This document shows positions 1-17,765 of a stretch of DNA of 64,000 nt, in pieces; the first letter of the stretch is position 1, and every line of letters begins with the position of its first letter. The position numbers and the translations under genes are program-made. Where the stretch lies: the NCBI RefSeq assembly GCF_036320965.1, contig NC_092255.1, positions 10,164,350-10,228,349 of the forward strand, read 5' to 3'. The notes below the pieces were generated by a model that worked only from the letters and a program-made list of their open reading frames with translations, had not been told where the DNA came from and ran no database searches. Source of the DNA: Panulirus ornatus. Lineage: Eukaryota > Arthropoda > Malacostraca > Decapoda > Palinuridae.

Positions 1-1508
<1,508 letters not shown>

Positions 1509-1598
<90 letters not shown>

Positions 1599-1619
1599 TA
1601 TATATATATTTTTTTTTTT
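1509..1619. repeat. (TA)n tract plus poly-T
   Basis: TA dinucleotides with one AAATA interruption, ending in about 12 T. It lies between the truncated 5' end of RTE-1 and the 3' end of RTE-2. Confidence 0.95.

Positions 1620-5374
<3,755 letters not shown>

Positions 5375-5452
<78 letters not shown>
5375..5452. repeat. (TA)n tract
   Basis: About 78 bp of TA, joining the 3' end of B1 to the truncated 5' end of RTE-3. Confidence 0.96.
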
Positions 5453-7900
<2,448 letters not shown>

Positions 7901-8019
7901 CCCTGGGGATAGGGGTGAAAGAATACTTCCCACGTATTCCTCGCGTGTCGTAGAAAGCGACTAGAGGGGACGGGAGCGGGGGGCCAGAAATCCTCCCCTC
8001 CTTGTATTAACTTTCTAAA
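7901..8019 (+). promoter_or_regulatory. RTE 5' leader with three stem-loops
   Basis: Three consecutive potential hairpins are visible: GAATAC (7921-7926) with GTATTC (7934-7939), GTCG (7947-7950) with CGAC (7958-7961), and GAGGGGA (7964-7970) with TCCCCTC (7994-8000). The same leader starts RTE-2, RTE-14 and RTE-22 and forms the head of B elements. Non-LTR elements carry internal promoters or 5' RNA structures in this position. Which of these applies here is inference. Confidence 0.6.
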
Positions 8020-8136
8020 ATGTGAAACAGAAGAAGGAGTCACGCGGGGAGTGCTCATCCTCCTCGAAGGCTCAGAGTGGGGTGCCTAAATGTGTGTGGA
8101 TGTAACCAAGATGTGAAAAAAGGAGAGATAGGTAGT

Positions 8137-11016
8137 ATGTTTGAGGAAAGGAACCTGGATGTTTTGGCTCTGAGTGAAACGAAGCTCAAGGGCAAAGGGG
8201 AAGAGTGGTTTGGGAATGTCTGGGGAGTAAAGTCAGGGGTTAGTGAGAGGACAAGAGCAAGGGAAGGAGTAGCAATACTCCTGAAACAGGAGTTGTGGGA
8301 GTATGTGATAGAGTGTAAGAAAGTAAATTCTCGATTAATATGGGTAAAACTGAAAGTTGATGGAGAGAGGTGGTTGATTATTGGTGCATATGCACCTGGG
8401 CATGAGAAGAAAGATCAAGAGAGGCAAGTGTTTTGGGAGCAGCTGAATGAGTGTGTTAGTGGTTTTGATGCACGAGACCGGGTCATAGTGATGGGTGATT
8501 TGAATGCAAAGGTGAGTAATGTGGCATTTGAGGGAATAATTGGTATACATGGGGTGTTCAGTGTTGTAAATGGAAATGGTGAAGAGCTTGTAGATTTATG
8601 TGCTGAAAAAGGACTGATGATTGGGAATACCTGGTTTAAAAAGCGAGATATACATAAGTATACTTATGTAAGTAGGAGAGATGGCCAGAGAGCGTTATTG
8701 GATTACGTGTTAATTGACAGGCGTGCGAAAGAGAGACTTTTGGATGTTAATGTGCTGAGAGGTGCAACTGGAGGGATGTCTGATCATTATCTTGTGGAGG
8801 CTAAGGTGAAGATTTGTAGGGGTTTTCAGAAAAGAAGAGTGAATGTTGGGGTGAAGAGGGTGGTGAGAGTAAGTGAGCTTGAGAAGGAGACCTGTGTGAG
8901 GAAGTACCAGGAGAGACTGAGTACAGAATGGAAAAAGGTGAGAACAATGGAAGTAAGGGGAGTGGGGGAGGAATGGGATGTATTTAGGGAATCAGTGATG
9001 GATTGCGCAAAAGATGCTTGTGGCATGAGAAGAGTGGGAGGTGGGTTGATTAGAAAGGGTAGTGAGTGGTGGGATGAAGAAGTAAGAGTATTAGTGAAAG
9101 AGAAGAGAGAGGCATTTGGACGATTTTTGCAGGGAAAAGATGCAATTGAGTGGGAGATGTATAAAAGAAAGAGACAGGAGGTCAAGAGAAAGGTGCAAGA
9201 GGTGAAAAAAAGGGCAAATGAGAGTTGGGGTGAGAGAGTATCATTAAATTTTAGGGAGAATAAAAAGATGTTCTGGAAGGAGGTAAATAAAGTGCGTAAG
9301 ACAAGGGAACAAATGGGAACTTCGGTGAAGGGCGCAAGTGGGGAGGTGATAACAAGAAGTGGTGATGTGAGAAGGAGATGGAGTGAGTATTTTGAGGGTT
9401 TGTTGAATGTGTTTGACGATAGAGTGGCAGATATAGGGTGTTTTGGTCGAGATGGTGTGCAAAGTGAGAGGTTTAGGGAAAATGATTTGGTAAACAGAGA
9501 AGAGGTAGTGAAGGCTTTCCGGAAGATGAAAGCCGGCAAGGCAGCAGGTTTGGATGGTATTGCAGTGGAATTTATTAAAAAAGGGGGTGACTGTATTGTT
9601 GACTGGTTGGTAAGGTTATTTAATGTATGTATGACTCACGGTGAGGTGCCTGAGGATTGGCGGAATGCGTGCACAGTGCCATTGTACAAAGGCAAAGGGG
9701 ATAAGAGTGAGTGCTCAAATTACAGAGGTATAAGTTTGTTGAGTATTCCTGGTAAATTATATGGGAGGGTATTGATTGAGAGGGTGAAGGCATGTACAGA
9801 GCATCAGATTGGGGAAGAGCAGTGTGGTTTCAGAAGTGGTAGAGGATGTGTGGATCAGGTGTTTGCTTTGAAGAATGTATGTGAGAAATACTTAGAAAAG
9901 CAAATGGATTTGTATGTAGCATTTATGGATCTGGAGAAGGCATATGATAGAGTTGATAGAGATGCTCTGTGGAAGGTATTAAGAATATATGGTGTGGGAG
10001 GAAAGTTGTTAGAAGCAGTGAAAAGTTTTTATCGAGGATGTAAGGCATGTGTACGTGTAGGAAGAGAGGAAAGTGATTGGTTCTCAGTGAATGTAGGTTT
10101 GCGGCAGGGGTGTGTGATGTCTCCATGGTTGTTTAATTTGTTTATGGATGGGGTTGTTAGGGAGGTAAATGCAAGAGTTTTGGAAAGAGGGGCAAGTATG
10201 AAGTCTGTTGGGGATGAGAGAGCTTGGGAAGTGAGTCAGTTGTTGTTCGCTGATGATACAGCGCTGGTGGCTGATTCATGTGAGAAACTGCAGAAGCTGG
10301 TGACTGAGTTTGGAAAAGTGTGTGGAAGAAGAAAGTTAAGAGTAAATGTGAATAAGAGCAAGGTTATTAGGTACAGTAGGGTTGAGGGTCAAGTCAATTG
10401 GGAGGTGAGTTTGAATGGAGAAAAACTGGAGGAAGTGAAGTGTTTTAGATATCTGGGAGTGGATCTGGCAGCGGATGGAACCATGGAAGCGGAAGTGGAT
10501 CATAGGGTGGGGGAGGGGGCGAGAATTCTGGGGGCCTTGAAGAATGTGTGGAAGTCGAGAACATTATCTCGGAAAGCAAAAATAGGTATGTTTGAAGGAA
10601 TAGTGGTTCCAACAATGTTGTATGGTTGCGAGGCGTGGGCTATGGATAGAGTTGTGCGCAGGAGGATGGATGTGCTGGAAATGAGATGTTTGAGGACAAT
10701 GTGTGGTGTGAGGTGGTTTGATCGAGTGAGTAACGTAAGGGTAAGAGAGATGTGTGGAAATAAAAAGAGCGTGGTTGAGAGAGCAGAAGAGGGTGTTTTG
10801 AAGTGGTTTGGGCACATGGAGAGGATGAGTGAGGAAAGATTGACCAAGAGGATATATGTGTCGGAGGTGGAGGGAACAAGGAGAAGAGGGAGACCAAATT
10901 GGAGGTGGAAAGATAGAGTGAAAAAGATTTTGTGTGATCGGGGCCTGAGCATGCAGGAGGGTGAAAGGAGGGCAAGGAATAGAGTGAATTGGAGCGATGT
11001 GGTATACCGGGGTTGA
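8137..11016 (+). CDS. RTE endonuclease-reverse transcriptase polyprotein
   Basis: This single ORF encodes the enzymes of target-primed reverse transcription. Numbered from the ATG at 8137 (959 aa), the endonuclease shows LSETKL (metal-binding Glu about 14), AYAPG (about 84-88), MGDLNAK (GDLN 120-123), LDYVLID (about 188-194) and SDHYLV (catalytic His about 217). The RT shows KAAGLDGI (about 468-475), [32 protein letters not shown] (Asp 598), [14 protein letters not shown] and FADD (704-707). A C-terminal domain follows with GRPNWRWKD from about 918. By homology with the copies at 30413, 50186 and 54811, the authentic start is the ATG at 8020, but here the next codon is TGA (GGA in the relatives). 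The frame is open from 8026 onward, so 8137 is only the first usable ATG and would lose about 39 N-terminal residues. Assignment to an RTE-type LINE is firm; present activity is unknown. Confidence 0.92.
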   Translation: MFEERNLDVLALSETKLKGKGEEWFGNVWGVKSGVSERTRAREGVAILLKQELWEYVIECKKVNSRLIWVKLKVDGERWLIIGAYAPGHEKKDQERQVFWEQLNECVSGFDARDRVIVMGDLNAKVSNVAFEGIIGIHGVFSVVNGNGEELVDLCAEKGLMIGNTWFKKRDIHKYTYVSRRDGQRALLDYVLIDRRAKERLLDVNVLRGATGGMSDHYLVEAKVKICRGFQKRRVNVGVKRVVRVSELEKETCVRKYQERLSTEWKKVRTMEVRGVGEEWDVFRESVMDCAKDACGMRRVGGGLIRKGSEWWDEEVRVLVKEKREAFGRFLQGKDAIEWEMYKRKRQEVKRKVQEVKKRANESWGERVSLNFRENKKMFWKEVNKVRKTREQMGTSVKGASGEVITRSGDVRRRWSEYFEGLLNVFDDRVADIGCFGRDGVQSERFRENDLVNREEVVKAFRKMKAGKAAGLDGIAVEFIKKGGDCIVDWLVRLFNVCMTHGEVPEDWRNACTVPLYKGKGDKSECSNYRGISLLSIPGKLYGRVLIERVKACTEHQIGEEQCGFRSGRGCVDQVFALKNVCEKYLEKQMDLYVAFMDLEKAYDRVDRDALWKVLRIYGVGGKLLEAVKSFYRGCKACVRVGREESDWFSVNVGLRQGCVMSPWLFNLFMDGVVREVNARVLERGASMKSVGDERAWEVSQLLFADDTALVADSCEKLQKLVTEFGKVCGRRKLRVNVNKSKVIRYSRVEGQVNWEVSLNGEKLEEVKCFRYLGVDLAADGTMEAEVDHRVGEGARILGALKNVWKSRTLSRKAKIGMFEGIVVPTMLYGCEAWAMDRVVRRRMDVLEMRCLRTMCGVRWFDRVSNVRVREMCGNKKSVVERAEEGVLKWFGHMERMSEERLTKRIYVSEVEGTRRRGRPNWRWKDRVKKILCDRGLSMQEGERRARNRVNWSDVVYRG

Positions 11017-11163
11017 CGTGCTGTCAGTGGATTGAAGCAGGGCATGTGAAGCGTCTGGGGTAAACCATGGAAAGCTGTGTAGGTATGTATATTTGCGTGT
11101 GTGGACGTATGTATATACATGTGTATGGGGGGGGTTGGGCCATTTCTTTCGTCTGTTTCCTTG

Positions 11164-11191
11164 CGCTACCTCGCAAACGCGGGAGACAGCG
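11164..11191 (+). other. RTE 3'-terminal imperfect stem-loop
   Basis: CGCTACCTCGC, loop AAAC, then GCGGGAGACAGCG. The outer arms CGCT/AGCG pair, followed by a small internal mismatch, a CTC/GAG segment and a GG bulge before the loop-closing GC/GC. The same module ends nearly every RTE copy and every B copy here. In LINE/SINE pairs such 3' structures are what the RT recognises; that role here is inferred. Confidence 0.65.
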
Positions 11192-11215
11192 ACAAAGTAT
11201 AATAAATAAATAAAT

Positions 11216-11219
<4 letters not shown>

Positions 11220-11301
<82 letters not shown>

Positions 11302-11306
11302 TATAT
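11220..11306. repeat. (TA)n tract
   Basis: TA dinucleotides after the (AATA) tail of RTE-4, with a GTACATATAT interruption just before truncated RTE-5. Confidence 0.95.
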
Positions 11307-12169
11307 GTTCGCTGATGATACATCGCTGGTGGCTGATTCGGGTGAGAAACTGCAGAAGCTGGTGACTGATTTTGGTAAAGTTTCTGAAAGAAGAAAGCTG
11401 AGAGTAAATGTCAATAAGAACAAGGTTATTAGCTTCAGTAGGGTTGGGGTACAAATCAGTTGGGAGATAAGTTTGAATGGAGAAAAACTCGAGGAAGTGA
11501 AGTGTTTTAGATATCTGGGAGTGGATTTAGCAGTGGATGGAACCATTGAAGCGAAAGTGAGTCACTGGTAGGGGGAGGGGGTGAAAGTTTTGGGAGCGTT
11601 GGACAATGTGTTGAAGGTGAGAATATTTTCTCGGAAAGCAAAAATGAGTATGTTTGAAGGAACAGCGGATCCGACAATGTTATATGGTTGCTAGGCGTGG
11701 GCTATATATAGGGTTTTGCGGAGGAGGGTGGATGTGCTGGAAATGAGATATTTGAGGATTGGTCGAGTATGTAATGAAAGGGTAAGGGAGATGGGTGGTA
11801 ATGAAAAGAGTGTTGTTGAGTGAGCAGAAGAGGGTGTATTGAAATGGTTTGTTCACATGGAGAGAATGAGTGAGGAAATATTGTCAAGGAGGATATATAT
11901 GTGTCAGAGGTTGAGGGAAGGAGAAGAAGTGGGAGACCAAATTGGAAGTGGAAGGATGGAGTGGAAAAGATTTTGAGTGATCGGAGCCTGAACATGAAGG
12001 ATGGTGAAAGGCGTGCAAGGAATAAAGTGAATTTAAACGATGTGGTACACTGGGGTCGACTTACTGTCAATGGATTGAACCAGGGCATGTGAAACGTCTG
12101 GGGTAAACCCTGGAAAGGTGTGTGGGGCATAGATGTGGAAAGGGAGCTGTGGTTTGATGCTCGCGCGAG

Positions 12170-12218
<49 letters not shown>

Positions 12219-12476
12219 TGTGTTTGTGCGTGTGTGTTTGTGTGTGTGTATGTGTGTGTATGTGTGTTTCGGGGAGGGGGGAATATGCCATTTCATGTGT
12301 GACTGGGTGGCGACGAGAATGGATTGAGGCATCATTTGTGAATATGTGCATGTGTATATATGTATATGTCTGTGTATGTTTATGTATGTACACTTTGAAA
12401 TGTATAGGTATGTATATGTGCGTGTGTGGGCTTTATGTTTGTACGTGTGTATGTGGGTGGGCTGGGCCTTTCTTTC
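11307..12476 (+). mobile_element. RTE-5: truncated, decayed RTE-L LINE
   Basis: It starts inside the FADD motif codons (GTTCGCTGATGATAC) and continues through the C-terminal domain to the stop region near 12060. The frame is lost at TAG (about 11569), TAG (about 11693) and TGA (about 11821), plus small deletions. The 3' UTR is the long type (GTGGAAAGGGAGCTG, then the GGCGACGAGAATGG region), but it ends at CTTTCTTTC without the terminal stem-loop, so the 3' end is truncated against the island that follows. Confidence 0.85.
12174..12270 (+). repeat. (TG)n microsatellite in RTE-5 3' UTR
   Basis: TG/GTGT repeats with CG and TA interruptions replace the stretch of the long 3' UTR that in other copies reads CTAGCGCTACCTCGCACAC. 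It is an expansion inside the element. Confidence 0.9.
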
Positions 12477-12881
12477 TTAAACGGATACGTTTTTATCCGT
12501 ATCAACCACTGAAGAGATAGCGTATGTTCCGGATGTAATCTGACTTCCAGTGGATGGTAACATTTTGTAACATAAGGACATAAGTGTTCGAGATATACTG
12601 GCTGTGTTATTCATAATGAATGTAGATAGAACTGCAACGATTGATGTGTTATGTCCCAGGACGATGAAAGTTGAGAGTGAGGTCCTGAACTGATCTTTTA
12701 GTATTACATTACTCCACGGAGAGTTCCACGGGACGTAGTGTTTGTCAGCGTAGCATTGATACGAATAAGAAGCAAATATTTCTTGCACAGAATAATCTCC
12801 AAGTAGTTCGTGGATGGCAGACTTATCTAAACCATCATTCCAGTCAAGATTGTTAATGATTTTGAAGGATTGCTTAATCAC
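12477..12881 (-). CDS. Unrecognised 134-codon open frame
   Basis: A stop-bounded open frame on the minus strand. The first codon of the stretch is GTG, not ATG. The predicted peptide has mixed composition with no simple-sequence bias (for example NNLDWNDGLDKSAIHELLGD and YQCYADKHYVPWNSPWSN), no clear signal peptide and no domain I recognise. It begins just past the broken 3' end of RTE-5 and lies in a non-RTE island. It could be an exon, a decayed gene piece, part of another transposon, or chance. I do not assign a function. Confidence 0.25.
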   Translation of the reverse strand: MIKQSFKIINNLDWNDGLDKSAIHELLGDYSVQEIFASYSYQCYADKHYVPWNSPWSNVILKDQFRTSLSTFIVLGHNTSIVAVLSTFIMNNTASISRTLMSLCYKMLPSTGSQITSGTYAISSVVDTDKNVSV

Positions 12882-13014
12882 TTATACACAGTATACTTTT
12901 CTAAGAAGTTGCTCATGTCCGGAGTATCAATTTTACTTCTTGTGTGATGTGCTTGATATGAATGATGGAACCATAACAGTTGATGTCAGAGAGTAGTGAC
13001 TATTGGTCAAGACC

Positions 13015-13990
13015 TTTTTCCTTTTAGAACTGTTGGACGTAATAGATGGCGTGCCCCAGGGATTAGTCTCTGGTCTTTTCTCAATCTAGTGAATATTTAT
13101 GACGCTGGTAATGGACTGCTAAATAGAAGAAAAAACCTCGAAGACGACACACTGCTAGGATAGTAAGATACATCAAAAACAGATCACCTACAGCTATAGG
13201 ATGACGTAGGCAAACAGATAGGCTCAGAGGTGGCAACTGAGTTTTCATCAGGCTAAAAACAAAGTCATAAAAGCTAGAGGTAAAAACCAAGGGACAAGCT
13301 AGAGTATGAGGTGTGTCGAGTCACTTAATGTAAAGAAAAAAAAAAGGCCATAGATATAGCAGTCTCCGATAACGTAAAGCCAAGGAAGCAATGCGGAAAA
13401 GCAAAAAGAAGACAGAAATAATCTTAAGCTTCATCGGTCGGGTATTCAAATTAAAGCTAAAGCAGTTAATCCACATTCTTTATAATTAAGATGCGTCCTT
13501 ATCTTGATTATTGTCTTTAGCTTTCTCCAGCATACTTGAAAAAGGATAAATATAGAAAAGACAGAGTACAGCGGCCAGCTACCAAGATCCCTACCAGACT
13601 GAAAGGAAAACCTATGAGAGCCGCCTTGACAACCATAAGTCATTTAACTTAAACATGAGAAAGTTAGAGTTGATGAAATACAGGTCATCAAAAATACCAA
13701 TGATTTTGACGATCTTGATCTATATAGTTAACTAAGGCAAGTTCAGTCTTGCTTCACTCGACGTAACGAGTGGTTTACTTTGAATAAACCACATTCACTT
13801 TTCTTCAGCGGCATTGGTGACGTGGAATGATTTACCATCAAGACCAGTTGCAGGTAATACCACGAATGCGTCAGGAAATAGACATGAGAAGAATTTCACT
13901 AACAGTCCACGAATGATATCGTTGACAACCTCCGTCATTATAAAGTTTACCGGCATTTATCTTGAAGTCATATTCTAGCTTTTAAAATCC
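13015..13990 (+). mobile_element. CR1-1: degenerate CR1-like LINE, RT 3' half
   Basis: Across several frame changes the plus strand spells typical CR1/Jockey-group RT pieces: GVPQG (near 13040) followed by a decayed LVSGLFS and an IYDAGNGLL stretch, then DDT (near 13145), a WQ...KNKVI-like segment (near 13225-13275), RVQRPATK (near 13565) and a terminal WNDLPS (near 13825-13845). Order and spacing fit the end of a CR1-type ORF2. Stops and shifts are frequent, so it is an old relic. It is unrelated to the RTE family. Confidence 0.7.
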
Positions 13991-14099
13991 TTCCGCACTA
14001 AACTCGGTGTTTCTGATTTTTGTTATCAAAAACAGCTTCGAAAAGTGGTCTCTTTCTACTTCTATTTAGTTGTATTCCTTGGTATCCTATATCATGACC

Positions 14100-14690
14100 C
14101 ACCATAAATACACATCTAACCACAGTCACACCAAGCCATACCTGTAACTACTCTCAGCTGTGGCAGTGCACATCTACACCTGTCATGTTACAGATGAAGC
14201 CCCACACCACCACACCAGTACACGACTGACCCATCCCATAACTTACAATTGACAGACAACTTACCTGGCCTGCAGGTCCATCATCCCACAACAGCACACA
14301 TCCAGATATACAGATAACAATAAAGTTACTAGCACTAAGAACTGCGTCAGCCCACAACAATACTTTTACATGACTACATCAGCCAACATTTCACTTCACC
14401 ATTATATAATCATGTAAGCCTACAACAGCATCATACCATAACTAGATAAGCTTTCAGCTGCACCAACCAATACCTGCTGTGGCTTGGGATTACGCCAGTT
14501 CATAACTATATCATTGCATAACATGAACAGTGCAAACTGAACCAGCACACAACTATACTAGCCAGAAGTTGTATCAGTCAACAAAGATACTGTTACTCAA
14601 CATCACCAGCCCACAACATCAGCTCACAATCGAACAGGGGCACAAGTGGTCGAACCCAGATATACTTGGACTCAGCCGAGTACGACTGTG
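14100..14690 (-). repeat. Degenerate 16-bp minisatellite (CA-rich strand)
   Basis: The sequence can be cut into successive units of about 16 bp: CAGTTCATAACTATAT, CATTGCATAACATGAA, CAGTGCAAACTGAACC, AGCACACAACTATACT, AGCCAGAAGTTGTATC, AGTCAACAAAGATACT. Units are very divergent but keep a CAnYnCACAAC core. The reverse complement is the CTGGTGCAnTTnTG-like unit of the array at 57543-58510. Confidence 0.6.
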
Positions 14691-15540
14691 AAGACATTCT
14701 TATTAACGTCGTTGGGAGCGTGTGGGCATGACAATGTTATAATGTAGGAAAATAAGCAGGAAGATAACCAAAACATAAAAGCACTCTAAATACTCTGAAT
14801 TGATAATAACTTTCCATTAAGGAATTTCATATATCCATAGTTGTTAAGATATGAAAGCAAGTTCTAGAGATATAGAAATATCACATACAGGAACAGTAGA
14901 GACAAAAAACATTCTTCAAAACCCTCGCACGTGATGATGAATCAGTTCTGTAAAACGTTTGATTCCGGCAAGAGGAAAGAAAGTTCAGAATTGCATTTAA
15001 AGCAGTCACTCAAAACATTCAGTCGTTTACCTTTGGCTTCTTTTATAATGAGAGCAGTGACGTAATTGCTTCCCAGATCCTACATTACTAATGCCATGTA
15101 GGATTACCGCAAGGTAGAACATGTAGCAACAATATATCAAAGTTACCTGGGAAATGCAAAACTCATTAGTGGTTTATTAAATAACGCTTCCACATCGCCC
15201 GAGTTCAGAGGTTCAGTGTGATACGTATTGCGTACATGAAGAAGAGAAATATGTCGCATTTCCATGTCTCGCCTGATACTATGAAGTGAAACAATATAGG
15301 ACAAAGACTTGCTGCTCTTAGTGCAAGCAACTTTATTGCTTATATATATAAGAATTCGTTAAATGATACATCATCATTATCTATATAAATGAATTTCGAA
15401 TTTATCGAGTTCTGGAGTAGACGATTTTCATATTCATCAAAATAAAAGGATATATTAAATATAACAATGAAAACATCAAGACATACAAATAAGTATCCCC
15501 CCCAACCTCCAACCCCACCGCACACACACACATACACTTA
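14691..15540. other. Unassigned island sequence
   Basis: About 850 bp of mixed, AT-rich sequence between the minisatellite and RTE-6. I saw no ORF with coding character, no recognised repeat and no RNA gene. A short C-rich/CA stretch lies at about 15497-15538. Confidence 0.5.
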
Positions 15541-17745
15541 ATTGCTGTTTCCCGCGTTAACAAGGTAGCGTTAGGAACAGATGAAGAAAGGCCGAAATTG
15601 CTCACACCCTTCTTCTACATTTGATGTGTAATGCATCAATATCATGGCTCTGTATCCAAGACCAGGCCCCACACACCTTTCCGTGGTTTACCCTAGACGT
15701 TTCTCTTGCCCTTGTTCAGTCCATTGACAGTACGACGACCCCGGTATACAACATCGTTCCAGATCACTCTATCCCGATCACCCTCCTGTATGTTCAGGTC
15801 CCGATCATTCAAAATTTTTTCTTTCCTTTCTTCTTGTTCCCTCCACTTCTGACACGTATTTCCCCTTTGCTAAAGTTTCCTTCTTCATTCTCTCCATATG
15901 TTCATATCACTTCACCGCACCCTCTTCTGCCCTCTCAACAACACTCTAACCTTTTATCATTCATTCTATCAAACCGCTTCACATCACATGTTGTCCACAA
16001 ATATTCAATTTCCGAAAAATCTAACCTTCACACATCCTCATCTATAGCCCGTGCCTCGCATTTTGAGACTACATTACTTCCAAACAATCTCTTTCCATGC
16101 ATTCTTTGCTGCTCCCATCCATGGCACCATTCGCTGCCATGTCCACTCGCGCGTATCTAAAACACTTCACTTCCTCCAACTTTTCTCCATTCAAACTCAC
16201 ACCGTAATTAAGCTGTCCCTCAATCCTGGTAACCTAATAACCTTCCTTTTATTCACATATACGCTTACCTTCCTCCTCTCACAATCACTTCCAAATTCAG
16301 TTCCCAACCTCTGCACTTTCTCACTCGAATCTACCACCATTGCTGAATCATCGGCGAACAACAACTGACTTGCTTCCTGGGCCATTTCATCCTTGTAGAC
16401 TGCATACTTGCAGTCTCCAAGACCCCATCCATAAACATATTAAACAGCCATGGTGATATTACACACCCCTGCTGCAGACCAACCTTCACTTGAAACCATT
16501 CACTCTCCTCTTTCCTTGCTCGTTCACGTACTTTACACTCTCGATAACAACTTCTCAATGCTTTCAGAAGCTTTCCTAATACTATATATCTTTAATGCTT
16601 TCCATAATGAATCTCTATCAAACCTTTGGGATGTCTTCCCCAGATCCATTAATGCCACACATAGACCCAACTATTTCCCTAAGTATTTCTCATACACATT
16701 CTTTAAAGCAAACACCTGATCGAAAAATCCTCAACAATTTCTGACATCACGCTGCTCCTCCCCAATTTGATACTCTGTACATACCTTCACCATGTCAGTC
16801 ACTATTCTCACATAAAACATAAAACAAATTCATTCAACAAACGTATACCCCTGTAGTTTGAATATTGAGCTTTATCTCCCTTGCCCATAAACAGTGGCAC
16901 TTTTCATCACTTCGCCAATCCTCAGACACCTCACCAAGATCCATGCATACAACGAGAATCCTAAATTTCTTAAGAAATTCAAAAGCAATGCCAATCCACT
17001 CCATGAATCTATCAATTCGCATATCATCCCGACCAAAACACCCTTCAACTGCCACCCTGTCTTCAGAGACTTTCAACAGTCGTTTTGAATACCCACCTCA
17101 TCTTGTTACTACTTCCCCCTTTGTCCTCTTCACCGATGTTGCAATAATTCTCACGTTTTTCGCACATTATTAGACTCCTTCCAAAACAATCTATTCTACC
17201 GAAAGTTTACTTACACTTGCTCACCCCAACTTTCGTTTGGCCTCTTTTTCAACACCTGCATACTCACCTTGACACCCTGCTGCATTCTTTTTATAAAACC
17301 TAATTATTTGCACTCAGTTCCTGTAATTTTGTAAGTACCATCCAAGCGTCTCCTTTTTCTCTTTCACAAGCGACTTTACTTCATCTCACCACTCACATTT
17401 CTAATCTGCCCACCTCCCACTTTTCGCATGACATATGCATCTCCCATACAACCAAGAGTGCTTTTCCTAATACCTAAATGCCTCTCATTCCTTACCCACT
17501 TCCTTAGCCCATCCTGCGCTTAATCTGTCTCAGTATTTCTACAAACACTTTCGTTTCCAGACTCACTTACTCTCACCATCCTTTTTTGGCCGATATTGTA
17601 ATATTCAACTTCTCCCAACAAAACATTCACCGGTTGCCCATCTCAAAACATTTGATTCCAAACGTTTCTCTTTTACACGCATATCGATCAATAAGTAATC
17701 CTGTACTGCCTGCTGACATATCTCACATCTTCACATGCATATATA
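15541..17745 (-). mobile_element. RTE-6: old, heavily decayed RTE copy
   Basis: It starts with a diverged 3' stem-loop (CCCGCGTTAACAAGGTAGCG at about 15551-15570), then a reduced 3' UTR and the complement of the C-terminal domain, the RT (a GQLLFADDS-like stretch near 16350-16380) and part of the endonuclease, to about 17745. Every domain is broken by stops and indels. It is among the most diverged RTE copies here. The tail matches neither the S nor the L 3' UTR cleanly. Confidence 0.85.
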
Positions 17746-17765
17746 TATTTATTTTTATATTCATT

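Larger units (their letters stand above)
7901..11219 (+). mobile_element. RTE-4: full-length RTE-S LINE, near-intact
   Basis: This is the reference copy of the window. It has a structured 5' leader (7901-8019), one long ORF region (8020-11016), a short 3' UTR of about 150 bp, a terminal stem-loop (11164-11191) and an AATA-type tail running into (TA)n. The length of about 3.3 kb and the single EN-RT ORF with a very short 3' UTR are typical of the RTE clade. The only coding lesion I can see is a TGA at codon 2. I could not identify a target-site duplication because both flanks are TA repeats. Confidence 0.95.

Noticed and set aside
7901..8019. HDV-like ribozyme call for the RTE leader
   Set aside because: I could find hairpins but could not build the double-pseudoknot pairing with a catalytic C by eye, so I leave it as a structured leader.
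8077..8136. GTG at 8077 as the start of the RTE-4 ORF
   Set aside because: Sister copies show the native start is an ATG 57 bp upstream, and GTG starts are not expected in an animal gene. I used the first ATG after the stop and recorded the open frame from 8026.
12477..12881. Assigning the unknown frame to a viral or immune protein family
   Set aside because: No motif supports any family; naming one would be a guess.
14100..14690. CRISPR-like array
   Set aside because: The 16-bp units are contiguous and divergent, with no constant repeat and unique spacers, and the genome is eukaryotic.
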